From contig JASSKH010000030.1 in the NCBI GenBank assembly GCA_031763025.1, forward strand, positions 6,625,495 through 6,689,494: 64,000 bases of DNA, in the 5' to 3' direction. This DNA is from Macrocystis pyrifera (taxonomy: Eukaryota > Sar > Phaeophyceae > Laminariales > Laminariaceae). The stretch's first letter is position 1, and each line of letters opens with the position of its first letter. Below, in pieces: positions 10,901 to 20,063 of the stretch. Under the pieces are notes generated by a model that was not told the origin of the DNA, searched no databases, and saw only the letters and a program-made list of their open reading frames with translations. The position numbers and the translations under genes were made by a program.

Positions 10901-13900
10901 CAGTCATTCAACCATTGGCCACTCACCCCTTTCGAGGAGGAGGGGGGAATCTCAACAAGCCGTCAGGATCGTAAATCTACTATTACGAGGGACCATAGTA
11001 AATAGGACCTACGGGACACACAAAAAACCCATATATTTACCCATTTTTACTAACAATATTTGGTCCTATTTACTATGGCCCCCCGTCAAAAGTTTGGGAG
11101 CGATTTAGTGCAGAGCGAGCTCCTGACTGGGCCCCGCGCATTTGTCAGGCCCTTCCATCGAGCGAACGCCAAGAGGCGACTGACTGCACCGCAGCTGCGC
11201 GCAAGCTGCGCGCATCACGACGGCCTCTGGATCGCCCTCCCCCCCCCTGGAACGAGATATCATGGTGTCTGCAACCAGGCGGTCACAGGTGATGCCAGGG
11301 CGTGCACACCGATCGATTTTTATTTATTTTTTTGCGTGGACCGCTCCAGGCGCGACGAGCGACAAGAGGGCAGCAGCGCGGAAACAACCCTTCAGCCCGT
11401 CTGCGAGACCACAGGAGCACGAGAAGCCGAGGAAGAAACGGCCGACAAGGCTTCAGCAGTACGCCACGGGGCTATTTACCGCCGCATGAAAACAATTAAC
11501 AACACCAAAGGAGAAGAAAAATAAATAGTGTTCGTTATTTTCTCGAGGCGTTTTTTTTTTTTAAAACAAATATGGACGCAGCATTACACCATTTTATCTC
11601 GGGCTATAGATGGGCGACAAAGTGTTCGAAATCAGGAACGGCCATACCACGTCGATCGCACCACATCCCGTCCGCTCTGTGAAGTTAAGCGGCGTCGGGC
11701 CAGGCTAGTACTACGGTGGGGGACCACGTGGGAAGCCCTGGTGCCGTTCCTTTTTTTTTCCAACATTTTTGCCCATGTATGCGCGCGAGCCTACCTTCTC
11801 CCCCAGGGCAAGCGGGTCGATCAGGTGCAGCAAAAACCACAGCTCCTTCATGTCGTTTTGGATCAGGGTGCCCGTCAGCCCGAACACGCGCTTGACCTTC
11901 AGCTCGCACGCCGCTTGCGACACCCTAGCGCTCGCCGATTTAATGGTGTGGTACTCGTCGAACAGAACGGCGTCGAACCGGGCGGTCTTCAGCCGGTCCG
12001 CGCATATGCGCAGCAAATCGTAGCTGGTCGCTACTACTTCCAGCTGCCCGGCGTCCAAGGCTACCATCAAGTCCTAGTATTGCGCGCGCACAAATAAAAG
12101 CAACCCGGAGTTCGAAAAAAAGGAAGGGACTGGGTTTGGGGGGGGGGGGGGGGGGGGGGGGGGGGTGAGGTGTGCGTTGTTATTGTGTGAGGGGGGAAGT
12201 AACCACCTAGGCAGGATGAGACCCAACTAAATCAATACCTGGTAAACCGAAAGGCGCGCAAGCGGCGGAAGGAGAGCGCGGAGGCCAGCATCCTAGAACC
12301 GTCCAACGCAGCTACGCGTGGGCATCGCTTCCGGCTCTTCAAGGTACACGTTGCAGTGCACGGCTTGCGCGACACAAAACTCCATCGAGACGACCAAACA
12401 AGCCCCAACGCTCCCTATTGTACAACACAGCACGATCGCCGTGGCGACCGGGAGATCGGGTCACCCGAACCTCGGGGGCCCGTGAACCACGCCAGCGCGC
12501 GCTCCACGCCCTCGCTCAAGCCCTTTAGGACCGTAGTCCCGTTTCGGGGACAAACCAGCCAAATTCCAAGAAGTTTGTCCCCAAATCGGGACTGCAGTCC
12601 TAAAAACGTCTAACGAAAAACACGGCCCATATCTAAGCGGCATGTACCGAGAAAAAAGTCGACTGCTGCCGGCGTTTCGGCGATTTCGATTTCCCATCCG
12701 CGCACCGCAAAGCGATGCGCCCGAAGCCCGTATTTCGGCGCGCGGGCGGGAGAGACAATTCCTCACGTCGACGTCCCTCCCGGACTCCAGCTGAGCGGAA
12801 GCGAAGTGGCCCCACAGCTTCAGGTGGTCCATCCACACGCGCACTACCGACGCGGGCGCAACGATCAGCCACGGCAGTCCCGTTGCGCTCGCCGGCAGCC
12901 CCGCCTTGCGGCGTCGCCTCAGCTCGTCCCTGTCCTTCGTGCTGCCTGCGGAATCGTGGAAGGGTGGGTAGGTGGGTGGATGGGCGGGCGGGGATGGGGA
13001 CACGTTACGGCTTCGCGCACCCAGTCGTGCGCCCGGCAACATAACCGCTCGCCAACTGCATATTTTGCGCATGTTCGAAAGAAAATGTCTGCGACTCGCG
13101 GCGTTGCAAAACCTGAGGCTGCCCGCCACGATTCGGGAAGGGAGCAAGCTTTCGTTCGTGGCCGGGAGGGCTTTGCTCCGGTGACGTTTCTACACGATGA
13201 TCGGCTGAGCGTTTCGGCGCGAGAGTCACGCGGCCTGCGGGCGAATCGAAGAGCACCCGAGCCGAAGGGCTGGAGGGACCAGACCCAAGTTTCGCACGCA
13301 CATCGTGATTTCAGGTGCTCGGACGAGGACAGTTCACCTCTTGCAAACGTCACTGAGGGCTTAAGACGTGCCTGAAACGGTAAAGGCTTCTTGGAGGTCA
13401 ACGACGCGCACACGCCCGGCGACCCGCGCCTCAGCAGCGGAAGCAGCAGTTGCGGCAGCAGGAAACAGCGGCTATTAACTGAACGACGTCGGCATCCCAC
13501 CGCCTCCGCCCCTCTAGAATAGTCCACTCTGCGAAAAAAAATAACGCGCCGTATACGCACGCACGCGCGCATGCGAACCCACCGGTCTTCTGTAGGACGG
13601 CAGAGACAAGAGCTATCGACTGAACCGTCTTCCCCAAGCCCATATCGTCTCCGAGGATGCCGCCCTGACCGGCCCTGAACTTCGTGTACAGCCATTTCAC
13701 CTTTAAGCATCGGGAAAAAAAAAACCAAGCCAAGAGAGCAAGTGCACAGCACACGAAGTGAAAGTGAAACGGACAGAGGAAACGAACAACGCGGACTGAC
13801 TAGCTTTCGCCACGAACCGTGGATGGAATTTTTCCAAGAAAAGCAAATAAGCACTCTAAAAAAAAAACCTAGACCACGCTAAAATTCGCTGCCGTGTTGT

Positions 13901-16601
13901 GTTGCCCCTACAAAAAGACACCTTTTTCTAGCACCACCGCCGTCGATATACACGATAAACTCCCCCGAGACGAGGATAGCGAAGAATGTCCACGCCAAGG
14001 GCGCACCGTCCTAACGCAAGCGCTGCGCAGCCCAGCACGGCGCAGCGGCCACAAAACGATGATCTACAGCGCAGCGCAGCACAGCGCAGCGCAGTACAGC
14101 ATACTGCAGCGGTCACAAGGCAAGGCGATGAAACAATACAGTACGGCGAAAATGGCGGTCGAACACAGCAGACAGGCGAACAAGCCAACTCGAGCGGAAC
14201 ACCGGTAGACTTTCCCGCCGTGACTCGTTGTACGCACCCCTTCTCTTTGGAACTCCCGCAGGTAGCGGTTGATGGAGGGGTTGATGGAGCCACCTCCCCC
14301 TAAATCGAACGCTTCCAACGGCCCTAGCCAGGGAGGGCTTTCGAAGTGCGGCTTGAGATCGTCGCCGTCGATTTCGCCGTCGTCATCGTCCTCCTGCGTC
14401 TCATCGGCGCTCGCGTACCGCGCGCCCGTTCCGCGGCACCCCGCCCGAGCATTTCTTCGATGGTGAGCTATTCTACCGCCCTCGTCCAAATCTGCGGTTG
14501 GCGCGCATGAAACGGAGACAGGAACGCGTGATTGGGTCGGCCTTAAGGTTGACTTTCGCGGTCTGCAACACGGTCTGCAGCGCATCACGACTGTCACCGA
14601 GACTCTTTGTGATCGCGCCCCCGGGTCACCTTGCTGCAGGCACCAACAGCAGCGAAATAAATTTCCTGGAAAACGATTGTGCTGTCTGTATCTCGCAGCA
14701 TCCGAGGGGGAGCCATTCGACTGACCCACAGCATGTAGTCACCGTGAGGAAACGTATCTGCAGAGCACGCGTGCGAAGAAGCACGCTCAGCTTGCCAAGT
14801 TGAGAACCAAAAATCAGAGGGCGAACTCGCAGCTGACATATTTTCGAAACAAAACAACAAGTGTGCGCGCCCCCCGCCCCGGAACTCCGCAAGCCGAGCC
14901 ATATTTCGACGTGGGGAAACACCATACGGCGTGCTTCGTTACGCCCGCTTCGAGCTCAAGGCCCATCTTCGAACACGACGGCACCGTAACCCGAAACTCA
15001 CCCATCCTGTCAGGCCGATCTCCATCGACCCCACCGACTCGTCCCGGCCGCCTTCTACCGCCTCCGCCGCTGTAGGGCGGTCCTTCCCCGTCAGACCCGA
15101 CCCGCATAGCCTCTATTCGATCGTTCAGGATTTCCTCGTGTCCCCGCATGCGGGTGGTCCGGTCCCGGCCCTCTACCCCTGCCGCGGAACACCGCCTAGG
15201 GCCGGATGTCTTCTGCGGCCCGCCGGCTCCCCGAGCCCTGCCCGTTAATTTCGACGCAGGTTCCAACGCGGAGTCCGCATCGCTGCTGCAGTCGCTGTCG
15301 TAGGCCGCGAAGCGCAGCGGAGAGAGGGAGAGCGAAGAAGACCGCTGCCTTTCAGGTACCGGCGCTGGGTACCGCTCGCCACGCCCAGCCTTCCGACCTC
15401 GCGCGTTGCCATCGCCGACACCGCCACCGCCGCCGCCGCCGCTGCTGCTGTCGCTGCCACGGTCTTCGGGCGATCGGTCGGGCGGCGTTCGACCTCGCTT
15501 AAGCCCGGCCCTTACCGGCGGTGGTCCGTTTTTAAGTGACAACCGACTCGGCGGGGTAGGGTTATCTTCCGTGTCCGACATCCAGTCGTCCAGGTGGAAG
15601 GATAGAAACGATCGGCCGCTGGTCGAGACGCTCCCAGGGTGGGCGGGTTTCCCCTTGCCAACTCCTCCCGAACCGCCCGCGGCCGCTTGCGAAGAGGACG
15701 GCCGACTTGCCGGGAGCTTTCCCGTGATACCGCCGCCATGGTGCGACCTGCCGCCAGTGATACCCGGTTTATCTACGCCAACGCTTCCCTTGGCCTTATT
15801 CCGGCACCCACCGCTACCACCACCACAGCCGCGACCGTCAGCGGCGGCGTGCGCGCCAGACGCCAGCAAGTTGGGCGGCGGGCAGCGCTTAGTCTCGGGC
15901 CACCCACCGTCCAAGCGAGGGCCCGGCGACGACGATGCGTACCGCCCACCCAACGCCCCGCCGGCGGTTGATTTGGATTTGGCTTCCGCCATCGACGGCG
16001 ACACTCGAGGCAGCGCCGCCGTCGTCGCCGCCGCCGCCGCCGCCGCCGCGGGAGCCACCGCCGGAGTCGGTTTCGCCGAATTGGTTGAACAAAAACTCTG
16101 GCGAACCCACTCGTCGGAGTCCTCATCCGAAGAGTCCCAGGTACGCAAGCGCACCTTCGGCTGCGCCGTCGAACTTCCCGTCGGCGCCCTCGGAGTCGAG
16201 GGAGTCGTCTCCCCAACAAGAGAACCACGCGACCCACCGCCGGCCGCCATCGTCTCTCTGATCAGACAAGGAGCGTGCCGCCCGTCGCTACCTCCGGTTC
16301 CTCGGTGAGCGGGACCACTGCTGCCACCGCCACCAGCGCCGCCACCGCCGGTGGAAAGGGTCGTCGGCGGGGAGGCCGCCGCGCGATTTTTTTCTGACTT
16401 GTTGATCATGAAGTCCAGTTGAAGATTAAACGGGTTGTCTTCCTTGAAGGCGCCATTGGAGGCCAGCTTAAACGGGTTATCTCTCCCGGAGGCGCCACTG
16501 GCGGCGCCAGGCGGGGACGACGACGATGTCGGCGGCGGCGGCGGCGGCGGCGGCGAGCTCCGCGCGCCGGGCGGTGGCGGCCACCGCCCGCTGCCGCTCA
16601 T
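2869..16601 (-). CDS. SNF2-family DNA-dependent ATPase, ERCC6L2/CHR9-like (3' end missing)
   Basis: Ten in-phase GT-AG exons on the minus strand: 16601-15002, 14491-14238, 13700-13583, 12945-12767, 12073-11795, 10808-10668, 10311-10187, 7413-7150, 5441-5388, 2976-2869. Exon 1 encodes about 533 low-complexity residues from ATG at 16601. Then come SINRYLREFQREGVKWLY, the Walker A GILGDDMGLGKTVQ, motif Ia (WLIVAPASVV), Walker B DEYH, motif III LTGTLIQN, MIRRTK, VVFCDLSVVQRDLYQ, a Cys cluster (PCDCG...CC...CPFC), KIANHPCLLQ and VCGKMASLE. This order and the Cys-rich insert fit ERCC6L2/CHR9, a Rad26-like repair or transcription-associated translocase. The second RecA lobe is not in the window. Exon 8 needs one extra base in a C6 run (7379-7384) to stay in frame. 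Walker B is DEYH rather than DEAH. Introns hold MITEs, family B and C repeats and a 5S rRNA sequence. Confidence 0.88.
3220..3275. repeat. (GGC)n trinucleotide run in an intron
   Basis: A GCGGCGGCG-type run that reads as poly-Ala in two frames. It lies in the intron between SNF2 exons 9 and 10, so it is taken as a microsatellite and not a coding exon. Confidence 0.7.
3692..3809. mobile_element. MITE family A, complete copy
   Basis: Ends read 'attacgggggtccatagtta' and 'tactatggtcccccgtaat'. The orientation is inverse to the 1462 copy (internal order ggacctatggtatac ... ttattaggtcc). It lies in an SNF2 intron. Confidence 0.88.
3989..4019. repeat. Pure poly-G tract, 31 bases
   Basis: Thirty-one consecutive G followed by C and seven more G. 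It is in an SNF2 intron and adjoins no recognised element. Confidence 0.95.
4140..4410. repeat. GATC-rich repeat family F
   Basis: Shares 'gcgttgccgggtggga', 'aatctgcatga', 'cctgggttggatct' and flanking tagatcatc runs with 1575-2075 and 39130-39385. Confidence 0.7.
4665..4710. repeat. Poly-T then poly-A foldback
   Basis: T18, a short spacer (atacacgcg) and A18 could form a hairpin. It directly precedes the TTA microsatellite. Confidence 0.7.
4741..4940. repeat. (ATT)n microsatellite, ~200 bp
   Basis: Nearly perfect ATT/TTA trinucleotide run with a few taata interruptions. The Ile or Leu ORFs over it are artefacts. Confidence 0.95.
5502..5536. repeat. (GAAC)n tetranucleotide repeat
   Basis: Eight gaac units just upstream (in gene orientation) of the acceptor of SNF2 exon 9. 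Confidence 0.85.
5690..5775. mobile_element. MITE family G copy
   Basis: Imperfect palindrome 'cagtcccgctcttggggac' ... 'ccccaaaacgggactg'. The same unit occurs at 12525-12610, 46835-46916 and 56742-56832, with fragments at 38936 and 41868. Confidence 0.7.
6060..6265. repeat. Poly-C-ended repeat family C, two tandem units
   Basis: Two head-to-tail units each read 'ccgtctcga...ggtcaa(t/c)ggtcaaatga...caacaaatgagtacgcc' and end in a C-rich run. Related copies are at 8530-8770, 10865-10955, 31245-31335, 32425-32520 and 43390-43560. Confidence 0.7.
6312..6431. mobile_element. MITE family A, complete copy
   Basis: Flanked by TA and bounded by ctattacgggggtccatag and ctatggacccccgtaatag. It lies in the SNF2 intron between exons 8 and 9. 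Confidence 0.9.
6432..6535. repeat. Poly-C-ended repeat family B, fragment
   Basis: 'aggatgcagctcaccctt', 'gcaaagcttgg' and 'cccgacgtgcttcgtc' match the other B copies. It directly adjoins the right end of the MITE at 6312-6431. Confidence 0.65.
6600..7095 (+). repeat. Poly-C-ended repeat family B, long copy
   Basis: Nearly full element. Order: gtgagctagacagcc, T-rich stretch, ggcggtcgagttggatca, ctccgcacaag, ttgctgtctctggaagtgg, tcatccatatgcaa, gactcgcccgacacctc, gtgaaaacccgacg, tgtagggatgcgag, gataatgagtacac. It ends in C29 (7067-7095). No ORF of note. Confidence 0.8.
7490..7612 (-). repeat. Poly-C-ended repeat family B, terminal fragment
   Basis: Inverse orientation: starts after a G-rich run at gtactcacg and covers the terminal ~120 bases of family B (ggccgtagtcgtatggcc to aggcattgcttgc). 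Confidence 0.75.
8185..8526 (+). repeat. Poly-C-ended repeat family B copy
   Basis: Covers the region from the gatcgtatcac block to gataatgagtacacccccc. It follows a C-rich run at 8168-8183, so C-rich tracts lie on both sides. Confidence 0.78.
8530..8770 (+). repeat. Poly-C-ended repeat family C, long copy
   Basis: Contains 'agcaaaaagtttctacg', 'ggaaacaacgtaatgagc', 'tctattaggagtaggaacg' and 'caacaaatgagtacgcg', then a C run (8756-8770). The inverse copy at 43390-43560 has the same blocks. Confidence 0.75.
8785..9411 (+). repeat. Poly-C-ended repeat family B, longest copy with a repeated end
   Basis: Begins at tatataggttgagttggc and runs through the whole element. It reaches gagtacatctctcc and gagtacacccc (C14), then repeats the terminal ~105 bases and ends again in a C run. 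It also carries a TACCAGGTA micro-insert at 8976-8984 that is absent from sister copies. Confidence 0.8.
9515..9965. repeat. GATC-rich family F fragments in otherwise unassigned intron sequence
   Basis: Short tagatc/gatcat clusters at 9505-9560 and 9855-9950 resemble family F in inverse order. No exon is recognised between them. Confidence 0.4.
9977..10098. mobile_element. MITE family A copy
   Basis: Ends 'ttacggggcaccatagtaaa' and 'tttactatggccccccc...cgtaaatag'. The right terminus has an expanded C run (C14), so homopolymer growth has altered the inverted repeat. Confidence 0.85.
10852..10874. repeat. Poly-G tract (23) leading into a family C fragment
   Basis: G23 followed by gtactcatttcgttgcc. 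The following ~85 bases (to 10955) match the terminus of family C in inverse orientation. It is only 44 bases upstream of SNF2 exon 6 (gene orientation). Confidence 0.85.
10977..11091. mobile_element. MITE family A, complete copy
   Basis: Ends ctattacgagggaccatagt and tactatggccccccgtc, with the inverse-orientation AT-rich centre. Confidence 0.88.
11635..11750 (+). rRNA. 5S rRNA-like sequence (gene or pseudogene)
   Basis: Conserved 5S blocks are in order: GGCCATACCACGTCGATCGC, ATCCCGTCCG, GAAGTTAAGCGGCGTCGGGC, TAGTAC, GACCACGTGGGAA and GGTGCCGTTCC. The terminal 8-nt stem closes exactly (GGAACGGC with GCCGTTCC). The box A and box C regions of the internal promoter look intact. A T-rich stretch (11751-11759) follows as a pol III terminator. 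At 116 nt it is slightly shorter than the usual 118-121. It lies antisense in the SNF2 intron between exons 5 and 6, 45 bases from exon 5. Expression cannot be judged from sequence. Confidence 0.9.
11751..11759 (+). terminator. Pol III T-run terminator after the 5S sequence
   Basis: An uninterrupted T9 directly after the closing stem of the 5S-like sequence, as expected for RNA polymerase III. Confidence 0.65.
12138..12165. repeat. Pure poly-G tract, 28 bases
   Basis: It lies about 65 bases upstream (gene orientation) of the SNF2 exon 5 acceptor. On the transcribed strand it reads as C28. Confidence 0.95.
12525..12612. mobile_element. MITE family G, complete copy
   Basis: Mirror ends 'aggaccgtagtcccg' and 'cgggactgcagtcct' enclose ggggacaaac...gtttgtcccc. 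It lies in an SNF2 intron. Confidence 0.8.
14030..14110. repeat. cagcgcagcacagc minisatellite in an intron
   Basis: Imperfect short tandem gcagc/acagc units between SNF2 exons 2 and 3. Confidence 0.6.
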
Positions 16602-16780
16602 TGTGGCGCGCGCACGGTAGTTTCACCCAGGGCTCCCTGCTCGCGGGCACCGTCGGTAGCACAACAACAGTGTTTTATAATATAGTTAGTTCGACAAAAT
16701 TCATAAAAATGCTCCCTTTGCGTTTGAGCGAAAAATGCGAGTAAGAAGAGATATGATCGAAAACTCAGAGGATACATACA

Positions 16781-16827
16781 TGCATACATACATACATACA
16801 TACATACATACATACATACATACATAC
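16781..16827. repeat. (CATA)n microsatellite
   Basis: About twelve uninterrupted tetranucleotide units, 180 bases 5' of the SNF2 start codon. Confidence 0.95.
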
Positions 16828-17236
16828 GTAACATATAGTTAGTTCAATAAATGCAAAAAATACCGTAACACCAGTACCAGAGCATACACATTCAATTCCA
16901 GGCATCGTACTGTACGTAGTCGTATAAAATACCACGTACCAAGCATGCAATTTAAAGGCTTGAAACACGAAATTTGACAATTGAAACACGTACTTACGTG
17001 TACCAGGTATAATATAATATGTACCAGCACCAGGTGCGAGTGCCATAGCCCTGCCTGACTTGCTTGCTCGCTGGTTGCTGCAAGGATGAAGGAAGGATTT
17101 GTTGTCAACAGTTCTATACGGTTTTTGCACGAACGACCGGCCAAAGCCCACGTGCAAGAAGGCATACATCGTTCGCATATATTCACTTTTCGTCCGCTAT
17201 GGGTTGTCTTCTTATTCTACTACTTAAAGTATTAAT

Positions 17237-17345
17237 ACTACAGGGGACCATAGAAAATAGGATGTATGGTACACACAAAAACCTATATATTTACCTATTT
17301 TTACGAACAATATTTGGACCTATTTACTATGGTCCCTCGTAATAG
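17237..17345. mobile_element. MITE family A copy
   Basis: Ends 'tactacaggggaccatag' and 'ctatggtccctcgtaatag'. Inverse-orientation centre. Confidence 0.88.
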
Positions 17346-18216
17346 CAGTTGCGCTGAGGGGATGTTGTGGCAAGACTACGTACCATACCCAGAGAGGAGG
17401 GAGCGAAAACGGGAGAGACAACGGCGCGGAGGGCTGCTGCCTCGGTCGAAAATATCCGGATGAAATCGGAATGACAATCGCACGGTTGCCTTGAAGGACG
17501 AGAGCTTGGCGAAGGAGGAGCTTGGCCTAGGATCAGGCCTCCATGCGGAAGCAGCAGGGCGGTCATTAAGCTTGGCGTCCCATCAGGGCTTGAAATCATG
17601 AGCGATTTTAAGCCGAGCGAGAGAAGAGAGAAAAAAGAATCCTCTTCCTAATTGGTCGCATGCAGACGAGTGAAGGAGAAACAAGGAACACAGAGAAGTT
17701 CTGAGGCTGCCGTTATTTAGGCTTTCCAAAAGTTGACGGATGTTCTGTATGTCTGTAGCCGCACAAAATCAGAACGTTTGGCATTGCGATGTGCCAGGCG
17801 TCAGAAGAAAGAGCAAAATAGGGAGGGGGGGCACCCTCTGACCGATTTCGTGGAAAGCCACCAAGACTTTGCCGAGCTTTGCTACCACCCTCCATCCCCC
17901 TCCTCTTCTCCCATGTGGCGAGGGAGTTTTGGTGGAGGTAAATACTTAGTTACGGTGGAGGTAAATATTTATAGAAAACGCATTTTGTTGACGCCGTGTG
18001 AGAACTGGTAGATAAAGCATTCCTCACAACCGCACAGCAAACTGCCACCGCACGACATCTTGATACCGAGGACCAAACCGGGAGTCAACCTACCACACTT
18101 GACCCTGTCCGCAGCTACCAGCAGGAGCCCGAAAAATACTAGCCGTTATTTTATGGGTGGCAGCGAAAAGTGATACCTGGTATGAGCGAAGGTTGAAGGT
18201 TGTCGGGCCTCCAGCT

Positions 18217-18511
18217 ATATGTGCAGCTGCATCCTGCACAAAATTTTGTGCAGGACGTGTGTCGCCTATTTCAACCTTGAACGTGGACCCAGACCAACCC
18301 AACCCCAGGCCCGACCCCGAACCCTAACCCGAACCCTAACGCGAATCCGAACCCTTTGGGGGGCTCGAGGTCGGCAGGGGCAGTCACGCGGCTCCGCCGC
18401 ATGTTTTGGTGGCGTTTTTCCAAAAAAACGCCGGGCGGCCGATAAGACCCGACCTGACCAACAAGACCCGCACCCTGCAAAAAGTTTTGTGCAGGTGCAG
18501 CTGCACATAGG
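18217..18511. mobile_element. Candidate MITE with ~37-bp inverted ends and telomere-like interior
   Basis: The left end (tatgtgcagctgcatcctg then cacaaaattttgtgcagg) and the right end (its near mirror at 18473-18511) are inverted. Each end also contains its own small palindrome. Between them, 18297-18358 holds several ccctaaccc/ccgaaccc units resembling degenerate TTAGGG-type telomere sequence. No other copy is seen here. Confidence 0.55.
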
Positions 18512-20063
18512 TCGAGTGGGTTGTCGTGGGATTTCCATAAAATACGAAGGGTAATATTCGGAAGGGTCGGGTGGGAACTACGAGACCCGACCCAGCAACC
18601 ACGAGACCCCCCCTAAAAATACCCGCCCGGCAGCACGCGTCGCTGCGGCCTGCACAAGGCATTCCGCTGCTTGGTACCCGCATTGTCGCTCAGAGGTACT
18701 CTCAACTCCATCCATCCGCAGCTACTAATAGTGGTATGATACCGTCTCGTGGAACTCTATGGGCGTGATGCCGATCGAGTCGGCGGATGGTCTTGAGGCC
18801 CGCTGTAAAACAAAAAGAAAGCGCCAAAATACTTACCCAGGACCCTGCTTTGCGGCTATTGTGCTTTTGGTGTTCTTCGCTTGAGAGGGGATCGTGCGAG
18901 TACGATGCAACGAACCCGAAGATGGATACAGATAGAGCATATCGTGTAAATAAATGCAGCTGACTGCTGTTGCAGGATGAGCTGGTGAAATATTGGGCTC
19001 ATCGACTTGACGGAATCTTATTTTTTCATGATCCGCATACCTCGACCTTTGCTGCTAATCGGCTCCAGTGCAGGCGCGGGTGTTGCGCACCTGCCTCAAA
19101 ATATGGAGGCGATCTCGTACATACTCCTACAGCAGCAGTACATAATGTTATGTTGACATACAGCAGCATAGGTCCGTCAATAAGAAAGTGCCCAATAAGA
19201 AGATAATGCTCACTTTTTGGAGAACCCTAAGAAAATTGGGTTAAGAAAAACGGCTCAGTGGTGAACTTTACACTAAATCCTACCCTGGTATATGATAGCC
19301 TATGTTCAAGGTTGTTCAAAGATGGCGCCGAACAAGAATCTCTCAGCTGGGCAAGCCCAGATAAGGTGTTTCCTGTCGTTGGTGGGCCCATACTGTCGCC
19401 GCTATTCGGTTGGATTGTCGGTTCGAGCTTTACCATATCGACAACAAGCAACTCTATCAGTGTGTAGTTACACTCCTCTAACTACTCGTATGCGCTTGGC
19501 ACACAGAGCAGGAGCGCAGTGGTACTCGTAGTCGGCAGTTGCTTTCGGTTCAAGCCTCGCCAACAGCCATGCCGACATGTCAACAGCTTTGAGCTGGAGC
19601 ACCACGGGTACCTACAGCAACCACGATATCACCACCAACCCGAAGGAAAGAGGAAAAAGGTCTCGTACATCAAGCCGGGAGTAGACACCAAAAGCGACGC
19701 AGCAAGGCGATCTCCAGAAGAAACTCTGAGCCTGAAGCCCTCACCGTCTTATCGCCGAAGCACCACTGAAGCGCGTTCCTGGCTATCTCTCTCTCCCTCT
19801 CTCTTTCTTGATGCCAAACAACACACAACTTGGCCACTTCTCACCGGCTGGCGAATCCGGGAAACTCGGACAAACAAAAGCATAGCATGAACATTGGAAA
19901 CCCCCGTCGCACCGTCGCGGATCTGTCAGAATTTCGCGCCCTTGCTGCTGTTGTTTTCAGACATGAACACGACACGCCCATCGCTTCGAGAAGAACTAGT
20001 AGCCACTAGACAAGTTAATCCTTCGATCGAAGGTGCTGGGAGGGCTTGCAGGTAGATATATAG

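Larger units (their letters stand above)
16602..20063. other. Intergenic interval between the divergent SNF2 and uvrC genes
   Basis: It should hold both upstream regions. Seen inside: a CATA microsatellite (16781-16827), a MITE family A copy (17237-17345), a ~295-bp element with inverted ends and CCCTAA-like centre (18217-18511), and scattered TACCWGGTA micro-inserts. Short ORFs at 17733-18011 and 19519-19890 show no recognisable domain and are not called. Confidence 0.6.

Noticed and set aside
15406..16308. 300-residue plus-strand ORF
   Set aside because: Antisense to SNF2 exon 1, whose downstream exons are clearly minus strand. Long open antisense frames are expected in GC-rich DNA.
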